NCBI RefSeq assembly: GCF_019097595.1
Contig: NC_080718.1
Span: 23,731,657 to 23,795,656 of the forward strand
Direction: 5' to 3'
Origin: Hemibagrus wyckioides
Lineage: Eukaryota; Chordata; Actinopteri; Siluriformes; Bagridae
Length of the DNA: 64,000 bases
Made by a program: the position numbers and the translations under genes. Below, piece after piece: positions 39,310-52,249 of this stretch. The notes beneath the pieces are model-generated. The model did not search any database and was not told the DNA's origin. It was given only the letters and a program-made list of their open reading frames with translations. The first letter of the stretch is position 1, and every line of letters starts with the position of its first letter.

Positions 39310-41030
39310 ATATCACTGAATATATATTTAGAAGAGGGGGTGTAAATTTGTAGCTATGCAGCTATTCAGCATAGTGAATGTGCTGCATTGTGTCAAGGTT
39401 GGGGGTCTAGAGCCGATTTCAGGCACGCGCCCGGCTGCTAACAGACGCTTGGCCAATGTCTGTCTATACCCTTATATTTACATTTGTATTGACCTAAGAA
39501 AATGCGTTACAAATAATTCCAGTTAAGAGTTAAGTTACCTAATAACGGTGCCCAAAAGCGTTGTAGGGATCCTTAAATGCTTCAGATTCACTTTATAATT
39601 CCTCATACTTCTTATTGGCATTCAAAAAAGTTTATATCTTTCAGGATTCTTTAATGGCATATAATAAAATATACATATATAAATATATAAATGAAACATT
39701 GCATTCAAAATCTGCTTCAGCATTATTCGGGTATTCAAACGACAGATGGATTTTTTCTTCTTCTTCTTCTTCTTCTTCTTATAGCTCATTCCCTCAACAA
39801 AAAGGTGCATGAGGATGTGTTATCATACATTTTTTTAATTGAACGGCGCATATTATTCAGGGTTAGATCTGTACAGCCTCATCTTTAAATCAGCTGTGCT
39901 TATTATGCGCGGTTTTATTGATTTGAAAGGACATCAGGGTGAATTATTAGTGACTTAAAGTCGAGGGGGGAATAATAAATAAATATTCATTATCAGAGAA
40001 GGACACACCAAGGGATTCCGTCTTTTTTTTTTTTCTTTCTTTCATTTTTTTGTGGTAATCAAGAATGAAATGAAATCAGTATTTGCGCATTTTGTCTTTT
40101 GCAATGTCAATGAAGCATGTCTGCTTTGATACAGCTGGAAAGGACTGAACCAGGTATATATTTTCATGATTTTTTTTTATTATTTTTCAATTTAAAAAAA
40201 AAAATGCTAATAATAATAAAAATAAACCATCTCTTATACAGTTGCGTATATAATGCTGCGTTTTCTGAGCGCCTCGGTTTTGCACGCGCACAGATCTGTA
40301 GGTGAATGTAGCAGTATAGGCCCTGATATCTCTTATAACGCATGAGCTGATTTCAGACCTTAAGTCAAAGCTATATAGCAGATTTGTAACGTAAATACAA
40401 TCCAAAGGCGGTAGGTCTGTGCTTTTGTTTGCAATATATCTGATTAACACTATAGTGGTAGAAATATTCATATTAATCTGCATATATACATACATATTTT
40501 GATATGAATGTACCGTTTTATTAGTGAGTGCATGCTGTTTGTTGTTATTTGGGCATTGCGTGTGTACTGAATGTAGGTCACAATAATAATGCAACCTTGG
40601 CAATTTTTTGGCCTCCGTTTTAAAGGTGTGGCTGTATCCCAACCGACTCAGTCCTCCCTAAATATGCACACTGCGATGGGCTATGAAAAATACATTTTGC
40701 TCCATGCTATATATGTTCAATTCTGGATGTAATGAAAATAGATCCAGGCTTGCTACGATTAAAAACCTTTAGTGGTGTCCTATTTAGAGCTATGATTTCT
40801 GCTTGTAATGTGATAGAATGGGGTTTTGGATGCAGCCTTGCATCCTTGTGACCTTTTAAAGGTCTATATTAGGCGACATTTGTCTTTCTGGAGGAATTTC
40901 TGCTTAAAAATGGATATCAGCCTGACATTTGTCAAGATATTAAAATGACCAAGGCCTATACTGTGAATGCAGGTGTAAAAAATAATATATAAGAAAGGGG
41001 GGAAAAAGGGGGAAAAGAAAGCAATCCAAT
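39310..41030. other. Gene-free stretch downstream of mir-124
   Basis: A (CTT)n run at 39749-39780. A 151-codon minus-strand open frame at 40187-40642 has no recognisable domain and ends in a low-complexity tail. I do not call it a gene, although the mir-124 host transcript could extend into it. Confidence 0.4.
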
Positions 41031-42079
41031 CCACCGTTGTGCTTAATAAAGCTTTATTTCAGGTTCATGCACAGGGCCCAATGCACAAAGACAGACAATA
41101 GTGTCAGAATTACATAGTAAATATTGTTAGTAGGTGTTACCAGTGTGACACGAACAGTAAGGCCGCTCTAACCTGTGTCATTTCTGACTATCTACCTCAG
41201 TATCTACACATTCCATGTCTCTGTGAGCAGGGTGGTGTGTATTGGTTCTTCTCTTGGCATTCACCGCGTGCCTTAATTGTATTGAAATTAAATCAAGGTC
41301 CACTGTGAACACAAAGAGCTCAAACCTACGGTTCCATAGCTCACACATCTCCATCTATATTTCTTTCTCCCTGTTCCTTTCTTTCATTATCGCGCTGTCT
41401 ACAGCGTGCGTAATCTTCTCGTCCTCTAGTCTGTCGTAATATCTTCTCTCCCCTTACTTGCCCTCTCGTTGCCGTAATTGCGGTCCATGCACAAGCTCCT
41501 AATTTTTTTTTTCTCTTTCATATACATTCACATCCAGCTCTATCAAATGACAGCTCCATTCAGCATGCTTTCAAATGCATCCATACATCCATCATGACAC
41601 CATCTTCTTTCCTGTTGTGTATATACATGTGTGTATGTGTGTGTATGTGTGTGTATATATGAGAGACATGAGCGTATAGCATAGACCTGCTTTCCGAGGG
41701 ATCTTGATCCTGATGTGAGATGAAATCTGAACGCCTTTCGCAGCCAGGCGGCATGGAGTCGACTTCACTGCGTTTCCTTTTTATCTTTTAGCAACAGAGC
41801 ATTATGTAAGAAGCAGCCCCATCACACACACACACACACACATTACAGCATAGACCTGCAGGAATCCAGAGCACCAGCCACGTTCCTATGCATGCTAATA
41901 TGCTAATATACAACAGAAAGAGAGAGAGAGAAAGAAAGAGAGAGAGAGAGAGGTGTGAATTGTCAGCTCATTCAGCTCGAGCATCCCTTCAAGACTCACC
42001 TCAGCATCGTCGTCCATGTTGAAGCTCACAGACACACCGCAATGTAAAGCAATCTGCCTTCTACTGAAGGGAGCTCTAC

Positions 42080-42116
<37 letters not shown>

Positions 42117-42120
42117 CTTC
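41031..42120 (-). ncRNA. Putative mir-124 host transcript
   Basis: On the minus strand a strong splice donor GAG/GTGAGTC lies at 42000/41999, upstream of the hairpin. An AATAAA (41058-41053, TTTATT on plus) lies about 190 bp downstream of it. Together these suggest a short spliced, polyadenylated pri-miRNA like the RNCR3/MIR124HG transcripts. The acceptor between 41999 and the hairpin is not determined. The sequence just before the donor would read MDDDAE, but no downstream coding exon was found, so I treat it as non-coding. Confidence 0.45.
41244..41326 (-). ncRNA. mir124: miR-124 precursor
   Basis: The minus strand at 41275-41256 reads UAAGGCACGCGGUGAAUGCC, identical to mature miR-124-3p. 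The opposite arm at 41313-41292 (GUGUUCACAGUGGACCUUGAU core) matches miR-124-5p apart from one usual variant. The arms pair around a loop of about 16 nt (UUAAUUUCAAUACAAU). The stem extends outward through CUCUU/AAGAG and GGUU/AACC, giving an 83-nt hairpin. miR-124 is the main neuronal microRNA; it represses non-neuronal transcripts, including PTBP1 and REST-pathway genes. Vertebrates have several copies, and the linkage to msra suggests this one is orthologous to human MIR124-1. Confidence 0.98.
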
Positions 42121-42144
42121 CCTACCCCCACCTTGTGCCTCTCG

Positions 42145-42187
<43 letters not shown>
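42081..42187. repeat. Paired (CT)n microsatellites
   Basis: CT runs at 42081-42111 and 42149-42187 separated by about 37 bp of C/T-rich unique sequence. A (GA)n run on the same strand lies at 41918-41952. They lie around the putative start of the mir-124 host transcript. Confidence 0.95.
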
Positions 42188-42189
<2 letters not shown>

Positions 42190-42191
<2 letters not shown>

Positions 42192-44360
42192 TCCCTATTC
42201 ACAGAGATGCATGCACAACATACAGCTGTTATACACCACTAGGTTAGTATTGTAACCCATGTATATCTAAACCTATAACATACCATATTATAACATACAA
42301 AACAATATTAAATAAAAACAAAAAACATTACATATAGGCACCTTTTCATTTTTTTACATTAAACAATTAAAAATCTGTTACAGCGATGGCCATCAGAGAC
42401 AGAGATCCCTGCACCACCATCTTGTCCTCTTTCTCCTTCTTTTCAAAAATAACGGTGAATCCTGAGGAAGGAGCATATACGTCCCGTTTCCCCTGGCACT
42501 ATTTCTGTTCTCCATCCGTGGAGAACCTCCTGCGGCAGTTGCTTCCGGGAAGAAGATGCGCCTCGACTGAGGAGAAGAAGAAGCAGGATGGCGGTGGGAA
42601 TTTGCATGGATGGATGGGATAGGATAGAGGGAGGTACGTAGGTAGAAAGATAGCCAGGTAGCACTGTATCACACATGCAGGAATTAAAAAATAAAAATAA
42701 AAATGGAAAAAAAAAAAAAAAAGACACAGGTAGGGAAGGCGGAGTGTCATTTACCTCCAGTTCACCTCCATGAAAAATTAAAAAAAAAAGAAAGAAAGAA
42801 GAAAAAAAAAAGAATCTTCATACCTTAACCTAAAAAATCCTTCAGTGGAGTGTGGCCACTCAGAAGAATAATATAAAGAATAATATCTTTTTAAAATGGA
42901 TATACATATATAACAGAGGCAGTATATATGTATAAAGGTCCACAGAGGAGAAGAGGGAGAGGAGGCACGAGAAAGAGGAAGAGCATCTCACTTTCTCTCT
43001 CACCCACACATACACACAAACTCAGATGCACTGTGCAGCGCGCACGCTTCAGCTCCAATTTATGCTCTCTGTTTGACACCACCCCCACCTCTCTAGGCAC
43101 ACACACACACACACACACACACGTATACACGTCCCAGCTGATCATGGTGGACGGATTAGACTGCGGGGACAGCTGGCAGGGATTACACACACGGGGGGGT
43201 CGGACATGATGGGGGAAGGAGAGGACCTCTATGACGGGGATGCGCACACGCTCATATACACACTCTCACATACACACACACACTCGTATACACACTTTTA
43301 TATACATCACTGTGACCTTTTGTGCAGGTGACATCATGCACAAATAATAAGTTAAAAGTGTGTCCATGTTACTTTGCACAAAGCACACACACACACACTA
43401 ATATGCAGCACTCTTATGTGCCTGTGCATGTGTGTGTGTGTGTGTGTGTGTTAAAGCCAGACGGTGATATTAAATGTATGTTAATATGTGCGAGGCATGT
43501 GTGTCTGCACGCTGGGGGACGCCAAATTCTGGAGGTGACCTCTGACCTCATATCACTCGATCATTTTGGGGCGATCAGCTGATTGGTGGGGGTGGTGTGG
43601 GGGTGGAAAGGCAACGCAGTGGAGGCCCAATCTGCTATCCCAGCATGCATCTCCCTTCCCCCAAACAAACACACACACACAATCACGGACTCATTCCAGC
43701 AGAAATGTAAAATTTCTACGCTTCGCCAAATTACATTGCAATCAAATAAAAAGTTGCAACGGATATGTTGATATTTACTGAAAGCAGTGGTGATGAAAAT
43801 ATAAAACACATCATTGGTTACCGAGTCAGGTATTTCTACATGTAGAGTTTTATCAATTCTAATTTTTCAAAATTGATTTAGGGTTGTTCTTGTGACAGGG
43901 ATTTTTTATTTTATTTATATATATATATATATATATAATTGCCATATTTGCCATAATTGACATTTTATTGTAATTTAATTTACTATTGGTTGACATTCAT
44001 TTAATTGTTTTAAACACAATCCCAAAATATCAGAAATAGAAGATACTAAAATAGAAATCAAATTTATTATTGCATTTCTTTAAAAAAATTGTATTGGAGT
44101 AACCTATAATTTTTATATATTTAAAAAATCCCCAGTCATGACATCTATCTACAGGAAATCCATGCACACTGCTTCAAAGTCTAAATTATGTGCACATACA
44201 AACCATCGAGAATTCCTCTATTTGCATTTCATTTACATTCTGAATTTTTGTTTTTCTGTTTTTTTTAATTAAATGTTAGTTATTAAGATAGAGACTATAT
44301 AAAATAAATAAGGCATACATGCATACGCAGAAAGCATGCATGATATCCCTCTTGTGTGTG
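42190..44360. other. Intergenic, microsatellite-rich
   Basis: Short CA, GT, A and AT runs (43099-43122, 43430-43452, 43917-43938). Open frames at 42386-42750 and 42891-43247 are cut by simple repeats and show no known domain. Confidence 0.4.
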
Positions 44361-44370
44361 TGTGTGTGTG

Positions 44371-44403
44371 TACTATGGAAAAAGCACATGGGGAAAGCCT
44401 GAC
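44371..44403. repeat. Short dispersed repeat, copy 1
   Basis: TATGGAAAAAGCACATGGGG then AAAGCCTGAC, directly after a (GT)n tract. The same sequence, again after (GT)n, is at 50802-50833. Confidence 0.7.
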
Positions 44404-44469
44404 ACTCTTCCAAAATGTAGAACTCATAAAGATTGGTTTATCATTTGCTTCCTGGGAAAACTGTCAAAG

Positions 44470-44580
44470 GTTCTACGTGAAACAGTGAAACAGAAAGGGT
44501 TCTGAGTAGAACCTTTCTGGAATCTAAGTACCCTTAGTTCTTCAAAGGGTTTGAAGAACCCTTTATTATAAGCCGAAATT
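44470..44580. repeat. AAGGGTTC-type inverted repeat fragment
   Basis: GGGTTCTGAGTAGAACCTTTC and TTCAAAGGGTTTGAAGAACCC resemble the abundant fish GGTTCTATATAGAACC palindromic repeat. Degenerate copy, class uncertain. Confidence 0.45.
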
Positions 44581-44646
44581 TACTCATGTGATGTCTTTAA
44601 TCTGTAATCTGCTGTGAGATTAGCAAATAGAAGCCCTCATTAAGAA

Positions 44647-44651
44647 GTGTG

Positions 44652-44695
<44 letters not shown>
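44647..44695. repeat. (GT)n microsatellite
   Basis: GT run with two GCGT interruptions. Further GT runs lie at 44944-44967 and 45170-45197. Confidence 0.95.
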
Positions 44696-44698
<3 letters not shown>

Positions 44699-45164
44699 AC
44701 CCCTACAGGACAGTTTTGATATTGAGGATTTGGTTATGGTTTGGGTTGTTGGTCCAGGATTTGGGTCGTTCCAGTATGAAATCTAGAAAAAGTTCTTCTG
44801 ATTGAAACGTACACAGGTTCTATGGAATCTATAAAAAAAAACTACTGAACCACTGAGTGAGGAGTGTATGGTTAGGGTTGGTTAGCTAGTTAGTATTAGT
44901 GTTCAGGGGTCGCAGTTATTCAGAGTGTTTTCTAGCTGCAGTAGTGTGTGTGTGTGTGTGTGTGTGCTTGAGTGAGAGAGTTCGTAAGATGTTCATTTGC
45001 ATATTGCATATTGTGTCAGTATTGCAAAATCCAATGTTGCACTAATAATTAACAAAGCATATATTGTAGAGCCCGTGTGTCTGTCTGTGTGTGTCTGTGT
45101 GTGTGTGCAAAATCTAAAATATACAAATTTCAAAATCTACAATTCTGAAGCGTGACTTCATTGT

Positions 45165-45199
<35 letters not shown>

Positions 45200-45200
<1 letters not shown>

Positions 45201-47400
45201 CAACACAATTTGCATTTATACCATGACAAATCCCTCCCAGTTGCAACATCACTGATAAAAGCTCCTGCGTATGTATGAAAAGCTCAAAATAGAGATGATA
45301 ATTAAACATTTTTTAAAGAAAATCATGAATAATAAACGCATGGAACAAACTTCACCGCGTGAACACGTACGATCAATGACGATTACCCATCGGCAGGGGA
45401 GATTTGCAGCGTTTGACACATCGATACATCCGAAGTGTTTTTCAGTGACACCTTCACAGGAAGAAATGTTATGTCACTATTACACCATTTTGTAAATTGT
45501 GAGAGTTTTGCCGTAATAAAAAAATAAAAATAAAAATAAAAACACTATGATGCTCATGACGATGATCATTTTCATGTAATGAATTTTGTACTGATATTTA
45601 CAAATAAATTTAAAATAAATTTTTTTTTAAAAAAAGCATGAAATTTACACAATATATAGTATATGTATTTGAGAATATAGCCTGGTTTCAGTATGAAAGA
45701 AAATTCCTAGAAATCAAACTGACTTGTATTCTGATTGTTTTTAAGTATTTATGACTGTACAACATAAATGATTGCCTCACATTTACTGCCGACAAAAGCA
45801 AACCTTAGCAACTTTGCTAACAATGCAACTGAGTAAATGCCTCTCATGATTATTGCTAATATGAAACAGCACAAAGTCTATGAGCGCCATTCTATTGTTG
45901 TGTTTTGAGTTTGGTTTTGTTGTCGATTTAGCCTTGTCTCCACCTCGGTCCAGTCACCGGTTCATTTCCCAATTGTGTTCACCTGTTCTCCATTTAGCAC
46001 TTAATTAGTTTGTCTATTTATACCCTATTGTGTCTTGGTCTAGTTGCGAAGTCTTGCCATGCATTTTTCTTGTTAAGGTCTAGGTTTGGTTTCTCAATCC
46101 CTTTCTACCTTGTTTGATGCCACCTGCCTGTTCAGTGAAGCTACACGATGAATAATTCCTGTATTTCCCTTCATACTCCTTTCACACTCCTGCCTCTGAC
46201 TATTGCAAGTGCAGACTGCAATTACGAGTAAACATTGTTATTACGAGCGAGATATGTCAGCATTACATTGTTCTGATTACAAGAAAATATTCCCTTATTG
46301 ACTACACCATCCCTACTGTGCTGACATTAAAATCTCATTGTGATTGAAACCAAGCGTGAAGTAAAACTGAACTAATTCTGTCAACTTTGTTAGAGCCAGG
46401 TGTAGGAAAAGTAAAGTACAGTAAAGTTTTAGATATGGTATTACAACAGTAGTTAAAATTATGTGTACGGAAGCAAAAAGATGTACATGAATGGATTTCA
46501 AAGTTATTCAGGAGTATACTTACAACTGATGATTGCCTACAAGTTCATCACTCTGGATGGCTAGCTAGTCATAGGAAAACAAACCTGTAGCTAGATGTAT
46601 ATGATTTCGTAGCTAATGTAACTTTTCTGGAATGAATGCTAAAGGCAAATTAGCAATGTAGACTAAAGTTAACCACTTAGCTAATTAAACAAGTTCATTT
46701 CCTAAATGTAACTTTACTAGCTAGGTAATTTAGCAAGTTTACCTAACTTCTTTGTATTTCGTGGTGAATATTAAAGGCAGATACTTCTTTTTTTTTTTGA
46801 GTGGTAAGTCAATGAGACATTGCGTTTTGTATGAAACAAAAGAAAGAAAACACTAAAGATCGTTTTGATTTGTTCAGATTTTTAAGAAGTACTTTGAAAG
46901 TAAAATCGAGCATGTGAAGTATGTTTTTTATTTTTCTTACTTAATAAAATGACAAGTATTTAACTAATACTTGACTTAAGTGTTAAAGTACATTAACAAG
47001 CACAATTTCTCAAGTTTTTCCCTGGAATCAGAATCAGTTGTAATTACAAGATACTGATATGGCTTTTTTTCCCCTCATAAGTGGTGGAAATGGGCTTTCA
47101 TATTAGTTGGCTTAGTGCATAGGGAATGGTCAAACCTTCATCCTAAAAAAATCAAATGTTCATTTATACCTGTCCATTTTTCGATAATCTTTCAACCAAA
47201 ATTGTACATACATTGTCTTCGTACAGCCGTCTATATCTCAAACCCAAAATGGCAGAGTTACAGTGAAGCATATTGTCATGCACCAGTAGGTCTGAAAACC
47301 TGAACTGAACTGTCTGTCTCGGAAGAAAATATGGCGCAAATTTGATATCATAACAGTGATATTTGCATGATTATATCACCCGTCCATGAAAGTGAGTTCC
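45200..47400. other. Intergenic stretch
   Basis: A T/C-rich segment at about 45890-46210 (GTTTTGTTGTCG, CAATTGTGTTCACCTGTTC, TCTATTTATACCCTATTGTG) resembles a degenerate solo LTR of fish Gypsy type, at low confidence. No open reading frame with known motifs was found. Confidence 0.3.
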
Positions 47401-47404
47401 CTAG

Positions 47405-47407
<3 letters not shown>

Positions 47408-47453
<46 letters not shown>
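47408..47453. repeat. (GT)n microsatellite
   Basis: About 23 GT units; another GT run lies at 47600-47621. Confidence 0.97.
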
Positions 47454-47456
<3 letters not shown>

Positions 47457-47459
47457 TGA

Positions 47460-48420
47460 GAGCGTAGAGTCAGAGTTGATTTCGGCCTGATCGATGCTCT
47501 CGTCTCCCTCAGGGTCAGTCGCTGGTCGGCTTCAACGACCCAAATATCGCTCTCAATTTCATTAGTGTGACCACATTCGCTGAGATACAGCGGAACTGGT
47601 TTGTGTGTGTGTGTGTGTGTGTTGGTTTGTGAATGTTGGTGTGTGTGTGTCTGTGAGACATTAAACTAAAAGTAGCAATGTCTTGTCATTCCTTTTTAAT
47701 CCTTTTTCTTTTTCAAAGCCTTTACTATTTCTTCATGCCAAAGCTCATTAATAAAAACAGAAGACATTTAATTCCGAAACAGACCGAAAACACGATTCTC
47801 TTCCTCTCTGTCTCTCTTTCATGCACTTATTCTCTCTCTCTCTCTTATGTTCTCTGCCTCTTTGTCTCACTCTTCCTCTGATAGCAACCCAGCAACAGCA
47901 CATCACTTCTCCCAAAATCCCCTTGCTCTCTCTTTCTCTCCCAAAATCCCTCTCTCCACCCCACCCTACACCCCCACATGCAACAACCCAGTTTCCACTG
48001 CCTCTCTGAAACAAATCTCTCCGTGACCCACTTCTGCTCTCGTCCCATTTTTGTGCATGTGCAAGGATGCGAGCTTCCTATGGCTTCAACCATAGCGGAA
48101 GAAACTGCGGTTTAAAAAAAAAAAGGAAAAGGAAAATGATGAATACGGTTAGTGATTTATCATTTATTTAACCACATGGGATCCCACTGAGCTTCACATC
48201 AGAACCCTGTGCATAATTTATAATACAATAAACAATCAGAAATATTTTTGTCAAGTCTGCATGTCATATTGAAGGCTATTCAGAAATGCAGTTCTTCTTA
48301 AAAAAATGATGAAGGTACACAGTTTGGGTGCTGGCATGTTGTTTTCATCTGAATGTGCCAGTTTCGGGTGCATATGATGAGCTGAGGATGTGTACTTCTA
48401 CTGAATGCATATGAATTACA
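47460..48420. other. Intergenic, C/T-rich
   Basis: A C/T-rich block (47800-48010) with many CTCTCT patches. Open frames on both strands here are shadows of this composition. Confidence 0.4.
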
Positions 48421-48422
48421 CA

Positions 48423-48432
48423 CATATATATA

Positions 48433-48463
<31 letters not shown>

Positions 48464-48480
48464 AGATATAGATATAGATA
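48423..48480. repeat. (AT)n-(ATAGAT)n compound microsatellite
   Basis: An AT run passes into six copies of ATAGAT. Confidence 0.95.
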
Positions 48481-48732
48481 TGCATGATGTAAAAGGAATG
48501 GCAGCTGTGTGTTGGAGTACTGCAGTGTTTAATCAGCATGGATTTGTTGGAGTAAGTGCTGCATTTAGTGTTTAATGGAAAAATCCCAGGTTTTTTTTCA
48601 ACCTAATTTCTAGCCACTGCATCTGTACCGTACATGTGATGAGTTACTATAGGACACTGAAGACTAAGAACAGATGCTGGGCCAAATTTTTGCTGAACAT
48701 GTCAACGATATTTGTAAGCTGTAAATATATAT

Positions 48733-48736
<4 letters not shown>

Positions 48737-48812
<76 letters not shown>
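48737..48812. repeat. (AT)n microsatellite
   Basis: About 38 AT dinucleotides, self-complementary. Confidence 0.97.
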
Positions 48813-48813
<1 letters not shown>

Positions 48814-49339
48814 CATTCTTTCAACTAGACTTTCTGAGAGAAGGATACAGCATCGTTATGTAAACATGTTGCTTCTTTTGCATGGACACCACAAACATAC
48901 ACAAAAAATACACTTGCGTAATGCTGCATTATTTGAACCATCGAGTTTCTCTGCCTTATGTAGCCTCAAGATTCCTGACAGAACATGAACTTGATGTGGT
49001 TTTCTATTCTTGCAGTCTCAAGTGTCAGCATGTCACGTGTTCTGAAGTGCTTTTCAGCTCACCACGGTTGTAAAGAGCTATTTGAGTTATTTGAGCTACC
49101 ATAGCCTTCCTGTCCGTTCAAACCAGACTCTCGTCTGACCACTCTCATCAACAAAGCATTTCCTACTTCAGTGCTGCTGCTCTATCTATTTATTTTTTGT
49201 TTTGAAGAGTTTTCCCAGGTTACTACACAGTATATTATGACAAATTCGAGTAGCTATCATGTCTAGGCTTCCAACATGAATGATTTTTGAATAATCCGGT
49301 CATTTGGACTCTTCCCACTGCAGACAAACGTCTTCACAC

Positions 49340-49680
49340 GCACAAACTACAGAGAATAGATTGAAAACCGGGAGTATCCCTTCAAAGTCCGCAGGAAACG
49401 GTCGACTCATTTCCTGATTAATAAAAGCGATACTAGCCACACTCCTAATAATAACACCACGTCAGTGTGATTGTCACACGCACCGGAGAAAAGCCGAATC
49501 AATTTTGCGGCCTAGTTAAGCAGAGAGAAGGCGAGATGGTAATTTTTAATAATCAGCCGTGTTAATGCAGCAGACCATATGCGGTTACACACACACTGTT
49601 TATGACTTTGTTACTACCATGCCTTGTCTTTAATGAGTAATTGGCAGAGATGTGAAAAGCACTGGGAGGAATGCATATGG
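49340..49680. promoter_or_regulatory. Candidate conserved non-coding block
   Basis: Balanced, repeat-free sequence between AT-rich flanks. It contains TTTCCTGATTAATAAAAG, TAATTTTTAATAATCAG and GTTAATGCAG, that is several TAAT homeodomain-type cores, plus CACGTCAGTGTGATTGTCAC. It lies between mir-124 and msra. The regulatory role is a guess from composition. Confidence 0.25.
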
Positions 49681-50194
49681 TGCAGATGAAGGTGTGATTT
49701 AAAAACCATTTTGTTTAACTTCTGTCTTAACTTTTAGGCCCTTGATTGGTGTTTTTTATGTAACTACACTTGCAGAAATAAAATAAAATATTAAAGTGTC
49801 TTTCTTCTTGTCAATGATTAAGGGTGCAGGTTTTTGTACCTTTAGCATGTATCTCTCACCAGGAAATGTGAATAGTGTTAAAAAGGTACATTGATGATAC
49901 CTTACTCATACATACTGAAGGTCAAAAAAATGAGATGTGACGTACCTTTATTAATCTCTTGTAGAGGAAATTCAAGAAACATGTAAGTTTAATGGTAACA
50001 CCACCATCCCTACCCCTCGAACCCTCCTCCCCTACCAGACCCACGGGGCAAGCAAAATGACATTTTAATAACTTTTATTTCTTATAATGTGCCTACCTTT
50101 TCCAGCTATTTCACTGAATAATAATAGATCCGTTATTATTTGACATTATTATCCTATAGCCAATGAACTAATATGTATTTTATATAATTATGGT

Positions 50195-50465
50195 ATATAT
50201 CAATCCATTTTCTGTACCGCTTATCCTACACAGAGTCACCGAGAACCTGGTCACTATCCCTGGGGACGCAGGGCACAAGGTAGGGGACACACTGGACGTG
50301 GTGCCAATGCATCACACACATTCAGATACTACAGATATGACAGTCAGCCGAAAACATGTGTGTCTGCACCGGTAAAGAATACTAGAGGACTCCCCCAAAG
50401 CACAAGGAGAACTTACAAACTACGTGCACACAGAATGGAGGCAGAAATTGAACCCCACCCGATAA
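50195..50465. repeat. Decayed interspersed repeat
   Basis: CCATTTTCTGTACCGCTTATCC, GGTAGGGGACACACTGGACG and CATCACACACATTCA, then GGAGAACTTACAAACT. This is the same common fish repeat as at 7500-7770, here including its usual opening. Confidence 0.65.
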
Positions 50466-50801
50466 ATTTTGATATTTATTTGTTTTTACATTTGCACTTG
50501 TACTACAATGTCTGTACATATTGAAGTGTATTGTCTGATGTTTATTTAAACTTGTGTCTCTCCAGAATGATGGATTTTGTATTTTGTTCTACAATGATTT
50601 GAACTTGATTTAATAATGTATGTGTACAATGCATAAAATGCGCATAACCATTCATAACATAAAGGAAAGCAATTTTGAACCTTAATATTTTTGTTTCATT
50701 TTCTGCTGCCAGAATGACCTGAATAAACATCAGATTTATAGCAAATGAAAAGGCACAATGTGTCTTAACACTTGAAATTGGAATATATATGTGTGTGTGT
50801 G

Positions 50802-50833
50802 TAATATGGAAAAAGCACATGGGGAAAGCCTGA
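50802..50833. repeat. Short dispersed repeat, copy 2
   Basis: Repeats 44371-44403 almost exactly and also follows a (GT)n tract. Confidence 0.7.
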
Positions 50834-52097
50834 CCTTGATTGACCGGTGTCAGGATCTGCACAACAGCAATTCATTTTCATCAATTATCTCTCTCTTTCG
50901 CTCTCTGTTTTGACTCCTCCTCCTTTTCTTCCCCCCTCTCCTGCTCTTTCATCCTATCTTTCTAACCTTCTCTTGTTCATTCCCTCCCCCTCCACACACA
51001 CACACACACACATACAGTCACACATTCCTAAACCCTGCCATACATCCCTGAATTCCCTATCAGTTTATCTATTTTATTTTACAGATGATTACACACACAA
51101 ATACACACACATGCACATGCACACACACACACACACACACTTGCATACAAAAATCGACACAGTACATGGGGGAAAATGCCAGAAATTCACTCACTGCAAT
51201 TCTCTGCTTTCTTAATTTTTGATATTTTTAAACCAATTTGATTTAGCTTTAAAAACAATTCTTTAAGAAATGATTTTATTTAACATTCATGGTAGGAGTC
51301 TCCAGTGTCAGAATTAAAAATGTTCCATTCTCAATTTCTCAGTAATACACCACATTTGTTTCTGTCTTAACGATTCTTTAAGGCACTGAGTGAGCAGCTT
51401 TCTATAGCTGTTAAAATGAAAGTGAAAACAGGAACATGTTTCATGGACCTTCCATAACATTAACTCTAACTACAAACAGAATGGCGTTCTTTAATACTTA
51501 ACGGTGACAGATGTGTAAGACGGTAGTGCAGGGCAAATAAAACTCTTTGAGACATGCTGTTACTGGAAACTGTGGAGTGATAACATCTCTGTGCTTCGAC
51601 TCTCCACCACTATTCAATCCTCTTCTGTCCTTCATGTTCAGGGTTTCTCCACCGAAGCATCTTCTTTTCAGCCAAAGTCACTATCACACTCATCTTAGCA
51701 CTCCAGGTCACTCTATCTCTCTATTTGAAACTAATGAAGCTTGCTGGAAGTTAAGCACGCTGTCTTGTGCCTTATTACACTGCTGTAATGCTGAGATGTA
51801 AAGGTCTGTGCTGTTCAGACCCTCTGCTGCATTAACACAGTTTAAGCACACTACACCACAGTGTGTCTGTGTGTGTGTGTGTGTGTGAGAGTGTGTGTCA
51901 CTTCTCCATGCTAAAGGATAAAACACACCACAAGCTTTCTGACCCAGTCTACGGTTTTACGTATGCTTGCGGATACACATTAAAGGAAGTGCGTAGTTCT
52001 GAGTAAAGGTGCTTCTCATGTGCTATTCGTCCAATTACCTCATTCACCTTAGTGCAAGCAGCGCTTTCTCTATAATAGAGATTTCCATCTAAAGCAC

Positions 52098-52199
<102 letters not shown>

Positions 52200-52249
52200 A
52201 ATGAACTTATTCTAATCTTTTTTTATTCTAAAATGTAATGTGTAATTTG

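Noticed and set aside
40187..40642. 151-codon minus-strand open frame
   Set aside because: No recognisable motif, ends in a run of Leu/Phe from an A/T tract, and has no splice context.
42000..42017. Start of a protein-coding gene reading MDDDAE before a donor
   Set aside because: No downstream coding exon was found on the minus strand; it is better explained as an exon of the mir-124 host RNA.
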